A model generated the notes under the pieces. The model saw nothing but the letters and a program-made list of their open reading frames with translations, did not search any database and was not told the origin of the DNA. From Sorghum bicolor (lineage: Eukaryota > Streptophyta > Magnoliopsida > Poales > Poaceae), in the NCBI RefSeq assembly GCF_000003195.3, contig NC_012870.2, positions 33,980,119-34,044,118 on the forward strand: DNA of 64,000 nt, in the 5' to 3' direction. Numbering within the stretch: position 1 is the first letter of the stretch; each line of letters starts with the position of its first letter. Positions 42,035 to 53,057 of this stretch are shown here, piece after piece. A program made the translations under genes and the position numbers.

Positions 42035-44767
42035 TGTAACACCTGATTTTAAGAACAAAATCAGATATGCACAATATGTGAGTTTTAGAAGACAAACCTC
42101 ACATATAGCTACAAATAAGGGGTAATATCAAAGGATAATGCATAAATTATATAGCATAGATAATAAATTAGAAACAACCTTGGGCAGCAAACACGGAAGA
42201 GAACTCCAAACTATGGGTGTTAACCTCACTCTATAGAATCCAACTGACTAGTTGATCACAAGCCCAAAACTTCTCCTAAGGTGTGGGGGAGATAGCAAGA
42301 GTGAGTTCAAGACGAACTCCGCAAGTATAACAACTATATTGTATAGATCCCACAATCTCATGATCAATGTGACATAAATAATATAGAGCATTAAACAATA
42401 ATCATGAGCATATTTACACAACAAGATTCATCACCCTTAATGTAAGAATCCCTAGGGCCGCTCGTGACCGTGAGCACGGCTAGTATACAAGTTTTTAACA
42501 CTCTGCAGAGGTTGTACATCTTTACCCATGAGTCATGATTTACCCTTTCGCCCGAGGTGATCAGCCTCGTAACCCACTACTAAGGTTGGTCGGCAGGGAT
42601 CACTATGAAGTCTTTCAAAGGTTCGTCTAACAAGTTAGGGCCACTTGGTTTCGGTAGTCAGTCCATGTGATTCTACCCCGCAGGGGATCCACGGTCTGCT
42701 ATCCCCCATTTGCGCCACACGGGTAACCTCTAACAAGCTAGAAAAGTTACTCATATTTGACTAAAGCCAGAGCCATTATAGCCCTCATGGTTGCACTTTC
42801 ATCCCGGTTATCACTTACGAATAAATCCTCAAGTTGTTAAAAAGTCATTATTATCATTTGTTGCTTTATATCAATCTGTCACAAGATCATGGTCATAGAA
42901 TTAAAACCCAAATGCTATACTTGCCTTGATCCAATTGCTCCTGCTGGTCCTGCTGATTTTACTTGCTTCCACGGCTCTGATCTTGACCACCGAAGTAATG
43001 CCCACTGACTAAACTCAGTCACCAATCATCAACACACAAGCAATCGGGGACAGACATATACGAAGCAAACAAGATTACAATTAGAACAGTACACCAGCAG
43101 TAAATAAATGTAAATAAAAGTTTTCCAAAATCATCTACACGCTGCTACGATCACGTCAACGGGAAATTCACGGAAAACGAAGTTACGACGCGAAATCTAC
43201 GCATTAAACGGGACTACAAAGGCTATCTATGGACTTGTATTTATCTAGGAAACCTAACCGTGGTGAACTAGACAACAATGGTACCAACGCGAAGTTTATG
43301 AAATTATGAAACTAACGCAACTTGAACGGATCGAATCGTAGCTAAAACAGAGAAGATACGAATTTTCTAAGGTTTTATATAGAAAAGTATTTAATTAAAT
43401 AGGGTCACAAAATTAAAAAGTTCAAATTGGTGAAACAATTAGACTAACATGTAAAGCTCGTGATTACGAATCTAACGCAATTTGAACGGGTCAAATCGGA
43501 GTTAAAACGAGCATTTTATGACTAAAACAAAATCAGTGGCAAACTTGTAAATACTGAAAACGTATTTTGATTTAACCTGGAAGCTTTTACGTTTTCAAAA
43601 GAAGAAAATGTACTCCTGCAAGGCGCTTTGGACCGCGGGTTCTAATCTCAGAAAACCGAGGGGCTCTTTAGAAAGATTTACCCCGAAGGGGTATGTACTA
43701 TTCCTGGGCGTTGATTTTGAATCTGACGGCGCAGAATCGATCGAGGGAGAGAGAGGAGGGGGGTGGCCGGCCGGAACAGGAGTACTGGCGGCGGCGCCAT
43801 GGCCAGCCCGGCCGAACCTTGCCGGAGACGGCGGCTACGGCACTACGGAGCACCATTTTCCAAATCGCGAGCACTCGGGAAAAGAGGAGCACGAGGCGAG
43901 TTCATTCCCGAACTCAGCAAGGCTGGGGAAATGACCGACACGACGGACCACGGCGGCGCCATGGCCGACGCCCACGGTGCACGCGAACAAGGCCCTAGAG
44001 GCCACGAAACGGCGCAAGAGAAGCACAGAGAGAAAGAGGGGGAGAAGGAGATGCTCACCACGGTGAAAATGGAGACTAAGGCGGCTCAAATCGCAGGGGC
44101 GACGCGCGGCGGGCGAATTTCTCCGGCGACGGTTGTCCCTGCGCGCTCGCGGTTGAGAGTAGAGGCGAGGAGAGGGGAAATGGGGAGGGGAAGGAGGCGC
44201 GCGGCTCTGCCCACCTCTTATCCGAGCGCGAGGGGGAGAAGAGGGGATCGTGGGCGCGGGGTGGGGGGACGGCTCGGCGGTTGAAAGCAGAGAGAAGAGA
44301 CGGGAGAGAGCGGGCGACAGTTGGAGAAGAGGAAGCTGACAGGCGGACCCGGCCTGTCAGCGGGTGAGGAGAGGGGGAAGGGGGAAAGTGGCCGGCTGGG
44401 CCGCGGCCCAGGAAAGAGAAAGGGGGCGCGGGGGGGGAGACTGGGCCGAGCACGCCGAGAGGAGAAAGGGGAGAAAAAATAAAAAAATAAAAAAAAAATC
44501 TATTTTCTTTTTCAAATACATTTTCCAAATGCATTTTTCCAATTGAACTTTTGAGCACATTGACATTTTGTTTTTAAAACAATCATCACCATAAAAATGC
44601 AGCAGCATGTATGCATCAAAAAAAAAATTTCTAAACTTATATTAATTTTTATTATTATTTTTTTAATTCTCCAAATTTATTTATTTTTCCTATATTTTGA
44701 TGCTCACAAAATTGACTATAAAATCAAATTCAACTATTTAAAAACAAGCAAATTTTATGGTGTTACA
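42035..44767 (-). repeat. E5 5' LTR (right copy)
   Basis: 2733 bp, with the same ends as the left copy. It has about 39 extra bases at 43625-43665 (GGACCGCGGGTTC within) absent from the left LTR. The TATAAG box of the left copy reads GATAAG here (plus CTTATCCG, 44217-44224), so the promoter copy that would drive the element appears damaged. Confidence 0.92.
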
Positions 44768-45010
44768 AACCTCTGATGTATGTAAACAGAAAACTTGATG
44801 TATGATCATGTTTGTAATTAATGTAACTTTATGTATAAAGTAATGGTATATATATATAAATGAATTGCATGTTGCAATGGTTGACATGATCTCTAGGCTT
44901 TAGTAGTTTCAATATTATGTGTGTATATATGTATGTTTTATGTATATATTAAAATATAAAATAAAAAATAGGGTCTGGTGGAAAAATTTTAAAACTGGCG
45001 GGAGATTTAA

Positions 45011-45236
45011 AAATTTTAATACAGGCGGTTTTGTAATGACAACCGCTTGTAGAAAATATATTTCTACAGGCGGGTAGCATAATTGAATCGCCTGTAGAAA
45101 TAAATTTCTACACGCGGTTCCATATTGTCTGCATGTGAAAATAATTATTTCCACAATCATCCTGCGCAGGCGGTTCTCCAATCCACCTGTAGAACGAGGT
45201 TGGAAACCGCCTGTATAATAATTATGTGTACTAGTG
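45011..45236. repeat. CACTA subterminal repeats and terminus
   Basis: At least six CTACAGGCGG/CCGCCTGTAG-type motifs in both orientations within 225 bp, ending at the TACTAGTG terminus. Such motif arrays bind the transposase in CACTA elements. Confidence 0.75.
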
Positions 45237-45756
45237 CCAAACTCCTGGCCATAAATTGACCGAGAGGTGGCCGGAGCGGAGCGTTTCCCACGCGGTCGCC
45301 CCGTTCGTTCTAGGCTGGCCCTTAACCTTAACCCATCCTTTAGTCCTTTTTTCACTAGTATATCTACTAGTCTGTCACTTTTTGAAAATTAAGATCATGT
45401 GAACTGAAAATTGGTGCGAACAATACATCGTGCTATTCGTTGGAGTGCAGAAATTGTGTCGTTTCTTTGCCAGCGTGTGATGTTCTGGAACATGTTGTGA
45501 AGTGCCAAAATAGTTGCCACATTTAATCTACTTTTTTTGCTGCATTTAAGTTATGTTTTGTAGAAACAAACTATGAATTGAGAATACTGAGTATTAATTA
45601 CTCTCTCTCACTTGGAAACAACCTCTAGAAATTGTCCATTTAGGGCTACCCTAAACTCGTCACGTGCATTTGGAGAAACTTGGCCGTGCCCCTTTCTGTA
45701 GTTTATTTATTGCTCACTCAGTCTAGAAAATAATATAATTATAAGATCCATACAGG
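45237..45756. other. Flank between CACTA and LINE, no gene seen
   Basis: 520 bp. The first 80 bases are GC-rich, the rest AT-rich. No ORF, tRNA or repeat signature that I can name. It may be the original locus into which both elements inserted. Confidence 0.5.
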
Positions 45757-46462
45757 TCTTTGTTTACAAGAGACTATCAAAAAGGATTTCTCTGATCACA
45801 TGCTTAGTGACCTAGTAAAAGGAAAAGATTTTAACTGGGTTTGGACTGAAGCAGAAGGTCATTCTGGGGGAACTCTGACCGGAATTAATAACAATGATAT
45901 AGAGGTGGTTAACACAGATAGAGGGGTTTTTTTCTCAAGTATGATAGCTAAAAGCAGGAAAGATAACTTAGTTTGGGAAGTGATTAATGTTTATGGTCCT
46001 GTTCAGAATGAGAGAAAGCAAGAGTTTCTAGAGGAGTTGTCAAATAAAATTTGCAACATTCAGTGTTCTTTTGTTTTGGGAGGAGATTTTAATCTCATCA
46101 GATTTGCTTCAGAGAAAACTTCAGATAATGTAGATCGAGGCAAGATGGATCTGTTCAATAAATTCATTTCGGACAATGGCATCAAAGAGTTGAGCAGGAA
46201 AGGGAGTAAGTTCACATGGACCAACAAACAAGAGAACCCAGTTAGATGTACTTTAGACAGAGTTTTTACAAGCCTGGGATTTTAATTATCCACGGACTAC
46301 TTGTGAGGTTCTTACTCGAATAGGATCAGATCATAATCCTCTTTTGGTTACTACAGAAGATGTGAGAGTTAGTCATCCATATGTCTTCAGGTTTGAAATG
46401 GCTTGGTTTACAAACTCTGACTTCCAAGAGAAGCTCCTTGAAAGATGGCCTGTGTGGGCAAA
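45757..46462 (+). pseudogene. LINE ORF2 endonuclease domain (APE-like)
   Basis: Residues include the QET start block, WVWTEAEGHSGGTLTGINNN, NVYGPVQNERKQEFLEELS, the GGDFNLIRF motif with catalytic Asp/Asn, KFTWTNKQENPVRCTLDRVF, and after a frameshift near 46283 the GSDHNPLL motif with the catalytic Asp-His. The frame ends where E6 inserted. It would nick target DNA for reverse transcription. Confidence 0.85.
46458..46462. repeat. E6 target-site duplication, left copy (GCAAA)
   Basis: GCAAA precedes 46463 and is repeated at 51994-51998. Confidence 0.92.
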
Positions 46463-46866
46463 TGTTATGGTGGGAAGAACGTATGCTAGAAGGAGTCGGG
46501 CGGCAGGTTAGGTCCCTGCACGGCTTGTGTGCGCCAAGCCTGAATCTAGCCGCGTTAGTTAAGCTTGGTTAATTAGTTGAGTCCTAGTTGGAGTCTGTTA
46601 GTCCTTTTATTTAGCTAAAGGTTGTTAGAAGGTCATGTATAAGTATCAAACTCTATGGAATAAAGAGACTAGCCTGGAATTGAGATATAATTATCTCCCT
46701 TGGGCACCCGGCCCTAATTCCCCTATCTCCCGTGATTCCATCGCCTAGTTCGTCGAGCTCCTGGCGCCGAGCACGGCGCCTCCAGCTCGCCGTCGTCTCT
46801 TCAAGCCTCGCCCTGCAACCCACCATCGCTACAACCTCCGCTCGATTAGCACTATTAGCGCTAACA
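46463..46866 (+). repeat. E6 5' LTR
   Basis: TGTTATGGTGGG...GCGCTAACA. It contains ATAAAG (about 46662) and AATTGAGATATAATT near the 3' half. Differs from the 3' copy at about seven places. Confidence 0.92.
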
Positions 46867-46869
46867 ATC

Positions 46870-46881
46870 TGGTATCAGAGA
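46870..46881 (+). other. E6 primer binding site (initiator Met)
   Basis: TGGTATCAGAGA, three bases after the LTR, matches the initiator-Met PBS at its first 11 bases. The gag ATG follows at 46884. Confidence 0.85.
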
Positions 46882-46883
46882 CC

Positions 46884-48023
46884 ATGTCGCAGCCGCCGCC
46901 AACCTCCGGCGTCTCGGTCGGCGTCGCACCAACCACAACCACCGCCGGCGTCTCCTCCCCGGCCACCACCACGCAGCTTCCGCCAACCACCACCACCTCC
47001 TCCACGTCCCAGTCACCTGCCCTGTCGCTCGAGGAAACGCTGGGTGCCCTCACGACGGCGATCAAGGGCATGCAAGTTCAGCTGCACGACGTCGCGCTGC
47101 GCGTGGGGACCTTGGAGCACCGGGCCTCCACCTCTGCGCCGCCACAACTACCATACACGCAGTCGCCGCTATTGCCCTACTCACCGCCCTATCAGCTGCC
47201 CTACGGGCTTCCGGGCTACGGCGGTATTCCCTCGCTACCGTCGTCGGGCCCGCTGATCTCGGAGGTCCTACCGACGCCGTCTGTTGAAGCCGCGGTGGTG
47301 CCTACGACGGGGTTCGCGGTGTCACGGCCGCCCCAGCCGCGAGTGCCGATCACCCAACTGGCGTTTCCACACTCGCCGTCGCCGATCCCGTCACTCTCAT
47401 CTATTATGAACGCGCCTCAGGTCACCGCCCCGCCGCATGAAGCGCCTTCGAGCATGACCATCCCCAGTGCGGGCGCAGCGGGCGCCGCACCAGCAACAGG
47501 TGTTCCTCGATTCCATAAGCTCTCCTTCCCGATGTTCGATGGCAAGGAGGATCCCCTCGGATGGCTCAATCGCTGTGAGAGCTTCTTCCGCGGCCAGTTA
47601 ACCCGTGTAGCAGATAAGACATGGCTGGCTTCCTTCCACATGACCGGGCCTGCTCAGCAGTGGTATGTGATTCTTCAGCGGGACATCGGCATGCCGTCCT
47701 GGGAATTGTTCAAGCAGTACTGCATCCAGCGATTTGGTCCGCCGCTCTCCACCAACCACTTGGCAGATTTGGCTCGCTTGCCGTTCACCTCAACGGTGGA
47801 GGCCTACATTGAGGCCTTTCAGGCTCGGATGGCTCATGCTGGCCGTCTCAAACCGCTGCAGCAGGCGTTACTCTTCACCGGCGGGCTTCCAGATCACATT
47901 CGCATTGACGTCGAACTGCATGAGCCGCAGGACCTACACCGCGCCATGCGCCTGGCTCGCGCCTATGAACGCCGGACGCCGGCCCCACTTGCACTTCCAG
48001 CTCCTCCGGCTGTCCGGTCCTAG
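46884..48023 (+). pseudogene. E6 gag
   Basis: Starts MSQPPPTSGVSVGVAPTTTT three bases after the PBS. The first 200 residues are a Pro/Ser/Thr-rich region; the capsid core is FPMFDGKEDPLGWLNRCESF, KTWLASFHMTGPAQQWYVIL, FKQYCIQRFGPPLSTNHLAD and GLPDHIRIDVELHEPQDLHR. The frame ends in TAG at 48021, but the same frame continues to the zinc knuckle, so the stop is an acquired nonsense codon, not the gag end. Confidence 0.88.
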
Positions 48024-49250
48024 CGCCGCCCCAATTCCACCCCGGTGGCGGCCGCGCCCGCAGCAGGTCAGACACCGTCCCGCGCGGCGTCATCGGGCCG
48101 CCAGTTCAAGTACCTCACACCAGCTGAGATGGCCGAGCGGCGCAAACAAGGCCTTTGTTACAATTGCGATGAACCTTATGTGCAAGGCCATAAGTGTGCC
48201 CGCCTCTTCTACCTGGAAGTCGCAGATTATATCGTTGAAGAACCGCCAGAAGAAGACACTGCCGATGCACAGGGGTTGCCCGACGACTTTGATCCAGAGA
48301 AGCCCATGATCTCTCTATCAGCCATTGCGGGGATTCGTACTGAGGACACTATGCAGATCTATGTCACCATTGGGAACGAGCAATTCATCGCCCTGCTTGA
48401 TTCAGGCTCCACGCACAATTTCGTGCGCGGTGATGTTGCGCGCCGCGTCGGGCTCTACACCAAACCCTGCCCAGGAACCGGGGTGACCGTTGCCAACGGA
48501 GATTGCGTGGAGTGCACTGGTTTCGCCACGGACGTCGGCATTCGTATCGCCGACGAATTCTTCAGCATGGATTGCTATACAATTTCACTGGATCGTTGGG
48601 AATTGGTGCTGGGCATCTCGTTTCTACGCCAGCTCGGACCTATCCTCTGGGATTTTGATGACCTCTGCATGGCTTTCAACAAAGGGGGACGCAGAGTGTT
48701 TTGGCGTGGCATCGGCTCCTCCCGCTTCGACGTCCAGTCCACCCGCCGCTTGCACGCTCTCTCCCGCACGGAGCCGGAGCTGCTGGACACACTATTGGGG
48801 TCCTTCGACGACGTCTTCGCTGAACCCACCGGATTGCCGCCGGTTCGTCCGTGTGATCACAGGATTCATCTCCTTCCGGATACAGCTCCAGTGGCGGTTC
48901 GACCCTACCGTTATCCGCAGCTCCAGAAGGACGAATTGGAGGCTCAATGCGCGGCCATGTTGCAGCAAGGGATCATCCGGGCCAGTACCTCCGCGTTCTC
49001 AGCTCCGGTTTTGCTGGTGAAGAAACATGATGACTCTTGGCGGTTTTGTGTTGACTACCGCGCGCTGAACGCACGGACAGTCAAGGATAAATTCCCAATA
49101 CCTGTGGTGGAAGAACTTCTAGATGAACTGCATCATGCGCGCTTCTTTACTAATTGGACCTTCGTTCGGGTTACCATCAGGTCCGTGTTCACCCGGACGA
49201 TATCGAGAAGACGGCATTCAGAACACATCATGGGCACTTTGAATTTTTAG
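48024..49250 (+). pseudogene. E6 nucleocapsid knuckle, protease and RT N-terminus
   Basis: The same frame as gag continues with CYNCDEPYVQGHKC (knuckle), the protease active site IALLDSGSTHNFVRGDV and LVLGISFLRQLGPILWDF, then the RT entry: VRPCDHRIHLLPDTAPV, RPYRYPQLQKDELEAQCAAM, APVLLVKKHDDSWRFCVDYR. A one-base deletion near 49152 (TNWTFVRV in place of the usual KLDLRSGYHQ block) moves the rest of RT into another frame. The protease looks intact. Confidence 0.88.
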
Positions 49251-49909
49251 TCATGCCATTTGGCCTGACGAACGCGCCGGCCACGTTTCAAAGCTTGATG
49301 AACTCAGTGCTGCAGCCCTTTCTCCGCAAGTTCGTGCTTGTCTTTTTCGACGACATCTTGATCTACAGCCCGTCATGGTCGCAGCACCTTCGCCACCTCA
49401 ACATTGTCCTGCAGGCACTCCGCGATCACCATCTCCATATCAAGCGCAGCGAGTGCGCCTTCGCGACAGCGTCGGTGGCATACCAGGGGCACGACATCTC
49501 CGCGGATTGGGTGGCTGTGGACAGCGACAAGGTCCAAGCCGTGGCCACCTGGCCCCAGCCGCGCTCGACCCGGGGGCTGCGCGGGTTTCTCGGCCTCGCG
49601 GGCTACTATAGGCGCTTTATCCAGGGATTTGGTACTCTCGCAGCGCCACTCACCAGCTTGCTCAAGAAAGACTCCTTTCAACGGACAGAGGAGGCCACTT
49701 CGGCCTTTGCAGCCCTGAAACGCGCCCTGTCTAGCGCGCCCGTGCTGCAACTCCCGGACTTCACCGTGGCGTTCCTGGTGGATTGTGACGCGTCCGGCAC
49801 AGGCTTTGGTGCAGTCCTTCACCAGGGTGACGGGGCCATTGCGTTCTACAGCCGCCCGTTCGCTCAGCGTCACTTGAAGCTTGCTGCTTACGAGCGCGAG
49901 CTGATTTGA
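49154..49909 (+). pseudogene. E6 reverse transcriptase and RNase H N-terminus
   Basis: DLRSGYHQVRVHPDDIEKTA, VMPFGLTNAPATFQSLMN and the catalytic FFDDILIYS, then GFLGLAGYYRRFIQGFGTLA. RNase H begins DCDASGTGFGAVLHQ. A TGA at 49907-49909 interrupts YERELI*LVQ; the same frame continues for another 575 codons, so it is a point nonsense mutation. Confidence 0.88.
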
Positions 49910-51637
49910 TTGGTCCAGGCCGTTCGCCACTGGCGTCCCTATCTCTGGGGGCGTCGCTCTACAGTGCGAACCGACCATTATGCACTCAAGTTCTTGCTGG
50001 ATCAACGGCTCTCGACAGTACCTCAGCATCAATGGGTAAGCAAGCTTTTCGGCTTTGATTTTGAAGTGGTGTTCAGGCCGGGGCGTCTCAACGTCGTCGC
50101 CGACGCTCTGTCCCGCCGGCTGGACGACGCTTCGGAGCTGCAGGCACGCTCAACCCCGACGTTCGACCTATACGCGGCGCTGCGACGCGAGCTCCAGGAG
50201 TACGCTCAGCTTCGCGCACTGTGCGACTCCATCGTTCAGGAACGCGGCGAGCCGTGGCAGGTGGTGGAGGGCCTCATCTTGCACGGCCGTCGCGTCTACG
50301 TACCGGCGACGTCGTCCCTGCTGCCTACGGTGCTCCAGCTGGCCCATGCGGCGGGTCATGAAGGCATCCAGCGGACGCTGCAACGACTTCGCGCCGACTT
50401 CTTCGTCGAGGGTGACCGTTGCCTCGTCACTGACTTCGTCCGTGCCTGCGCCACTTGCCAGCGCAATAAAACGGAGAATCTCCACCCTGCCGGCTTGCTG
50501 CAACCTCTGGAGGTTCCCGCCCAAGTGTGGCAGGACAGCTCTCTTGACTTCGTCGAAGGCCTCCCCAAGGTGCACGGCAAGAGCGTGATTTTAACAGTGG
50601 TGGACAGGTTTTCCAAATACGCGCACTTCATACCATTGAGCCATCCTTATACAGCAATCTTGGTGGCTCGTGCGTTCTTTGAAGCTATCGTCCGTCTTCA
50701 TGGGTTTCCCAGCTCGATTCACCGCAATCCGGTGTTCACGGGACATGTATGGCGGGACTTGTTCCGGCTCGCGGGCGTCAAGCTGAAGATGAGCACTGCT
50801 TTCCACCCACAGACGGACGGGCAGACGGAGGCTGTCAACAAGATGATCGCCATGTACTTGCGCTGCCTCACCGGCGATCGTCCGCGCGCGTGGCTCGACT
50901 GGCTCCCGTGGGCAGAATACTGTTATAACACTGCCCACCACTCGGCCTTGCGTACCTCCCCCTTCAAGGTCATGTATGGTCGGGATCCCCCGGCGCTACT
51001 GCCCTATACAGCGGGCGCATCTCAGACAGAAGCCGTGGATACACTCCTGCAAGACCGGGATACATTTCTGGAGGAAGTCCGTGACCGTCTGCTGCAGGCA
51101 CAGGTCTATGCTAAGAAGTATTATGATGCTAACCACCGTGCTCTGGAGTTTGCTGTAGGAGATTGGGTCTGGCTTCGGCTTCTTCACCGGCCGGCACAGT
51201 CGTTGATACCCGGACCTCGGGGGAAGCTGCGTCCTCGGTTTGCTGGTCCCTTTCGCGTTCTGGAATGCATCGGCGACGTCGCATACCGGTTGGAGTTACC
51301 TGCTGACGCGCGGATCCATGACGTGTTTCACGTCGGTGTTCTCAAGTCATATAGGGGACCTACGCCGCCGACCACGACGCCTCCGCTTCCTCCAATGCGC
51401 CATGGCCGGCTCTTGCTCCAACCGGCGCGGGCGCTCCGTGCTCAACTACGTCGAGGCGTTTGGCATGTCCTGATCCAATGGCTCAACTTGCCAGACTCTG
51501 AAGCTACGTGGGAGCCCCTTAAAGATTTCAGAAGCCGCTTTCCATCGTTTCAGCTCGAGGACGAGCTGTTTGTCGAGGGCGGGAGAGATGTTATGGTGGG
51601 AAGAACATATGCTAGAAGGAGTCGGGCGGCAGGTTAG
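49910..51637 (+). pseudogene. E6 RNase H end, integrase and chromodomain
   Basis: RNase H ends VRTDHYALKFLLDQRL and NVVADALSRR. The integrase has an H2C2 finger (HAAGHEGIQRTL...CATCQRNK), a first catalytic Asp (SLDFVEGLP) and a Glu (TDGQTEAVNKM). The second catalytic block, normally VSDRDPVF, reads SSIHRNPVF: two codons are missing and the Asp is Asn, so strand transfer should fail. A chromodomain follows (WHVLIQWLNLPDSEATWEPL). The frame runs 49 bases into the 3' LTR and ends at 51637, so the PPT lies within coding sequence. Confidence 0.88.
51576..51588 (+). other. E6 polypurine tract
   Basis: GGGCGGGAGAGA directly precedes the 3' LTR and overlaps the pol frame. Confidence 0.8.
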
Positions 51638-51993
51638 GTCGGCTGCACGGCTTGTGTGCGCCAGGCCTGAATCTAGCCGCGTTAGTTAAGCTTGGTTAAT
51701 TAGTTGAGTCCTAGTTGGAGTCTGTTAGTCCTTTTATTTAGCTAAAGGTTGTTAGGAGGTCATGTATAAGTATCAAACTCTATGGAATAAAGAGACTAGC
51801 CTGGGATTGAGATATAATTATCTCCCTTGGGCACCCGGCCCTAATTCCCCTATCTCCCGTGATTCCATCGCCTAGTTCGTCGAGCTCCTGGCGCCGAGCA
51901 CGGCGCCTCCAGCTCGCCGTCGTCTCTTCAAGCATCGCCCTGCAACCCACCATCGCTACAACCTCCGCTTGATTAGCACTATTAGCGCTAACA
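51589..51993 (+). repeat. E6 3' LTR
   Basis: 405 bp, TGTTATGG...GCGCTAACA, followed by GCAAA (51994-51998). Confidence 0.92.
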
Positions 51994-51998
51994 GCAAA

Positions 51999-53057
51999 TG
52001 AGGATGTTCAAGATTACTGAAAAAAAGTTAAAAAGCATATCAGAACTTTTTGCAAGGGGTGGGGTAATAATATTAGAGGTCAGATGAGAAGAGAGAAAAC
52101 ATCCCTCATTGAAGAAATTAAAACTCTCGATGCTGCAGCTGAAGTCAGTACTTTCACTACTGCTCAATGGAACGAGAGGTATGAGAAAGAGAGAGCACTA
52201 GAACAATTTTACTATTTTGAAGAGATCCAGTGGCAGAAAAGAGGAGGAGAAAAATGGCTTCTGCAGGGCGATGCTAATACAAGTTATTTCCATAATAAAG
52301 CAAATGAAAGGAAAAAGAAATGAACAATATTTTCTCTAAGGGATGAAGATAGAACTATTACTGGAGATAAAGATCTCAGAGAGCACATTGAGGGGTACTA
52401 TAAAAATTTGTTTGGGTCAGAGGAGCCAGGGGGGTTTTCAGTTGAAGAAGATTTTTGGTCTAGTGAGGAGATTTTATCGGCAGAGGAGGCCGAGGAGCTA
52501 GTGCAACCTTTCTCAATGTCTGAAATAGGGGCAGCTTTAAAAGACATGGATTCAAACTCAGCTCCAGGTCCGGATGGCTTACCAGCAGATTTTTATAAGA
52601 AAATGTGGCCATATATTAAAGGAGTGATCTTTGAGATGTTCTCTAAATTGCATTCAGAGGAACTTAACATGAGTAGGTTAAACTATGGTCTGATTACCTT
52701 GATTCCCAAACTGAAAGAAGCAAATACCATTAAGCAATTTAGACCTATTTGTTTACTCAATGTTGATTATAAATGGTTCACAAAGGTTTTAACTATGAGA
52801 TTAGCAAAGTATGCTAATAAGTTGATAAGTCCAGCACAAACAGCTTTCATACCTGGGAGAAGTATTTTAGAGGGGGTTGTAATACTGCACGAGGTTCTGC
52901 ATCATTTGAGAGTTAATCATCGGCAGGGTGTAATCTTAAAGTTAGATTTTGAGAAAGCTTATGATAAGGTACAATGGTCTTTCATGATAGAGGTGCTAAA
53001 GAGGAAGAATTTCAATACAAAATGGATTGAGTGGATGCGGCAAGTGATAGATGGTGG
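51999..53057 (+). pseudogene. LINE ORF2 middle and RT N-terminal half
   Basis: The linker KWLLQGDANTSYFHNKANER is typical of plant L1 ORF2. A TGA at 52321 interrupts it. RT follows: NSAPGPDGLPADFYKKMWPY, LITLIPKLKEANTIKQFRPI, QTAFIPGRSILEGVVILHE and VILKLDFEKAYDKVQW with the first catalytic Asp. E7 inserted after MRQVIDGG; RT resumes at 59691. Confidence 0.88.
53053..53057. repeat. E7 target-site duplication, left copy (GGTGG)
   Basis: GGTGG precedes 53058 and recurs at 59686-59690. Confidence 0.9.

Larger units (their letters stand above)
36577..44767 (-). mobile_element. E5: non-autonomous gypsy element with 2.7-kb LTRs, minus strand
   Basis: LTRs 36577-39278 and 42035-44767, an initiator-Met PBS next to the right LTR, a PPT next to the left LTR and TSD AACCT. 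The 2.76-kb interior keeps a gag fragment with a zinc knuckle and a protease; no RT, RNase H or integrase is visible. The protease style (ASHSFIS...LGNGWLCAHKGVI) is that of chromovirus Tekay/Del relatives. It resembles gag-only terminal-repeat elements reported in plants, but both ORFs are broken. Confidence 0.9.
36241..45236 (+). mobile_element. CACTA DNA transposon, 3' part, split by E5
   Basis: Non-LTR sequence remains at 36241-36576 and 44768-45236 and joins cleanly when E5 and one AACCT are removed. The right end reads ...GTGTACTAGTG, i.e. CACTAGTACAC on the minus strand, the CACTA terminus. It is preceded by a 200-bp subterminal zone of repeated CTACAGGCGG-type motifs in both orientations. 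The other terminus and transposase lie left of E4, outside the window. The flank after 45236 starts CCA, a possible 3-bp TSD copy. Confidence 0.82.
46463..51993 (+). mobile_element. E6: chromovirus (Reina/Tekay-like) gypsy element, plus strand
   Basis: LTRs 46463-46866 (404 bp) and 51589-51993 (405 bp) with about seven differences, initiator-Met PBS, GGGCGGGAGAGA PPT and GCAAA TSD. It has gag, protease, RT, RNase H, integrase and a C-terminal chromodomain, in one polyprotein frame apart from two nonsense codons and one frameshift. Short LTRs plus chromodomain suggest the Reina clade. The GC-rich coding sequence contrasts with the AT-rich LINE around it. Confidence 0.93.

Noticed and set aside
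45700..45756. Target-site duplication of the LINE (AGTCTAGAAAATAAT versus AGTCTAAAAAAAAATAAC after the tail)
   Set aside because: The similarity includes the A-tail itself and is short; I could not define a clean duplication.
46732..47256. 174-codon Arg/Ser/Pro-rich plus ORF over E6 LTR and gag
   Set aside because: It overlaps the LTR, PBS and the real gag frame and has no domain.
49373..50032. 219-codon minus-strand ORF opposite the E6 RT
   Set aside because: Shadow frame of the RT/RNase H coding strand in GC-rich DNA.
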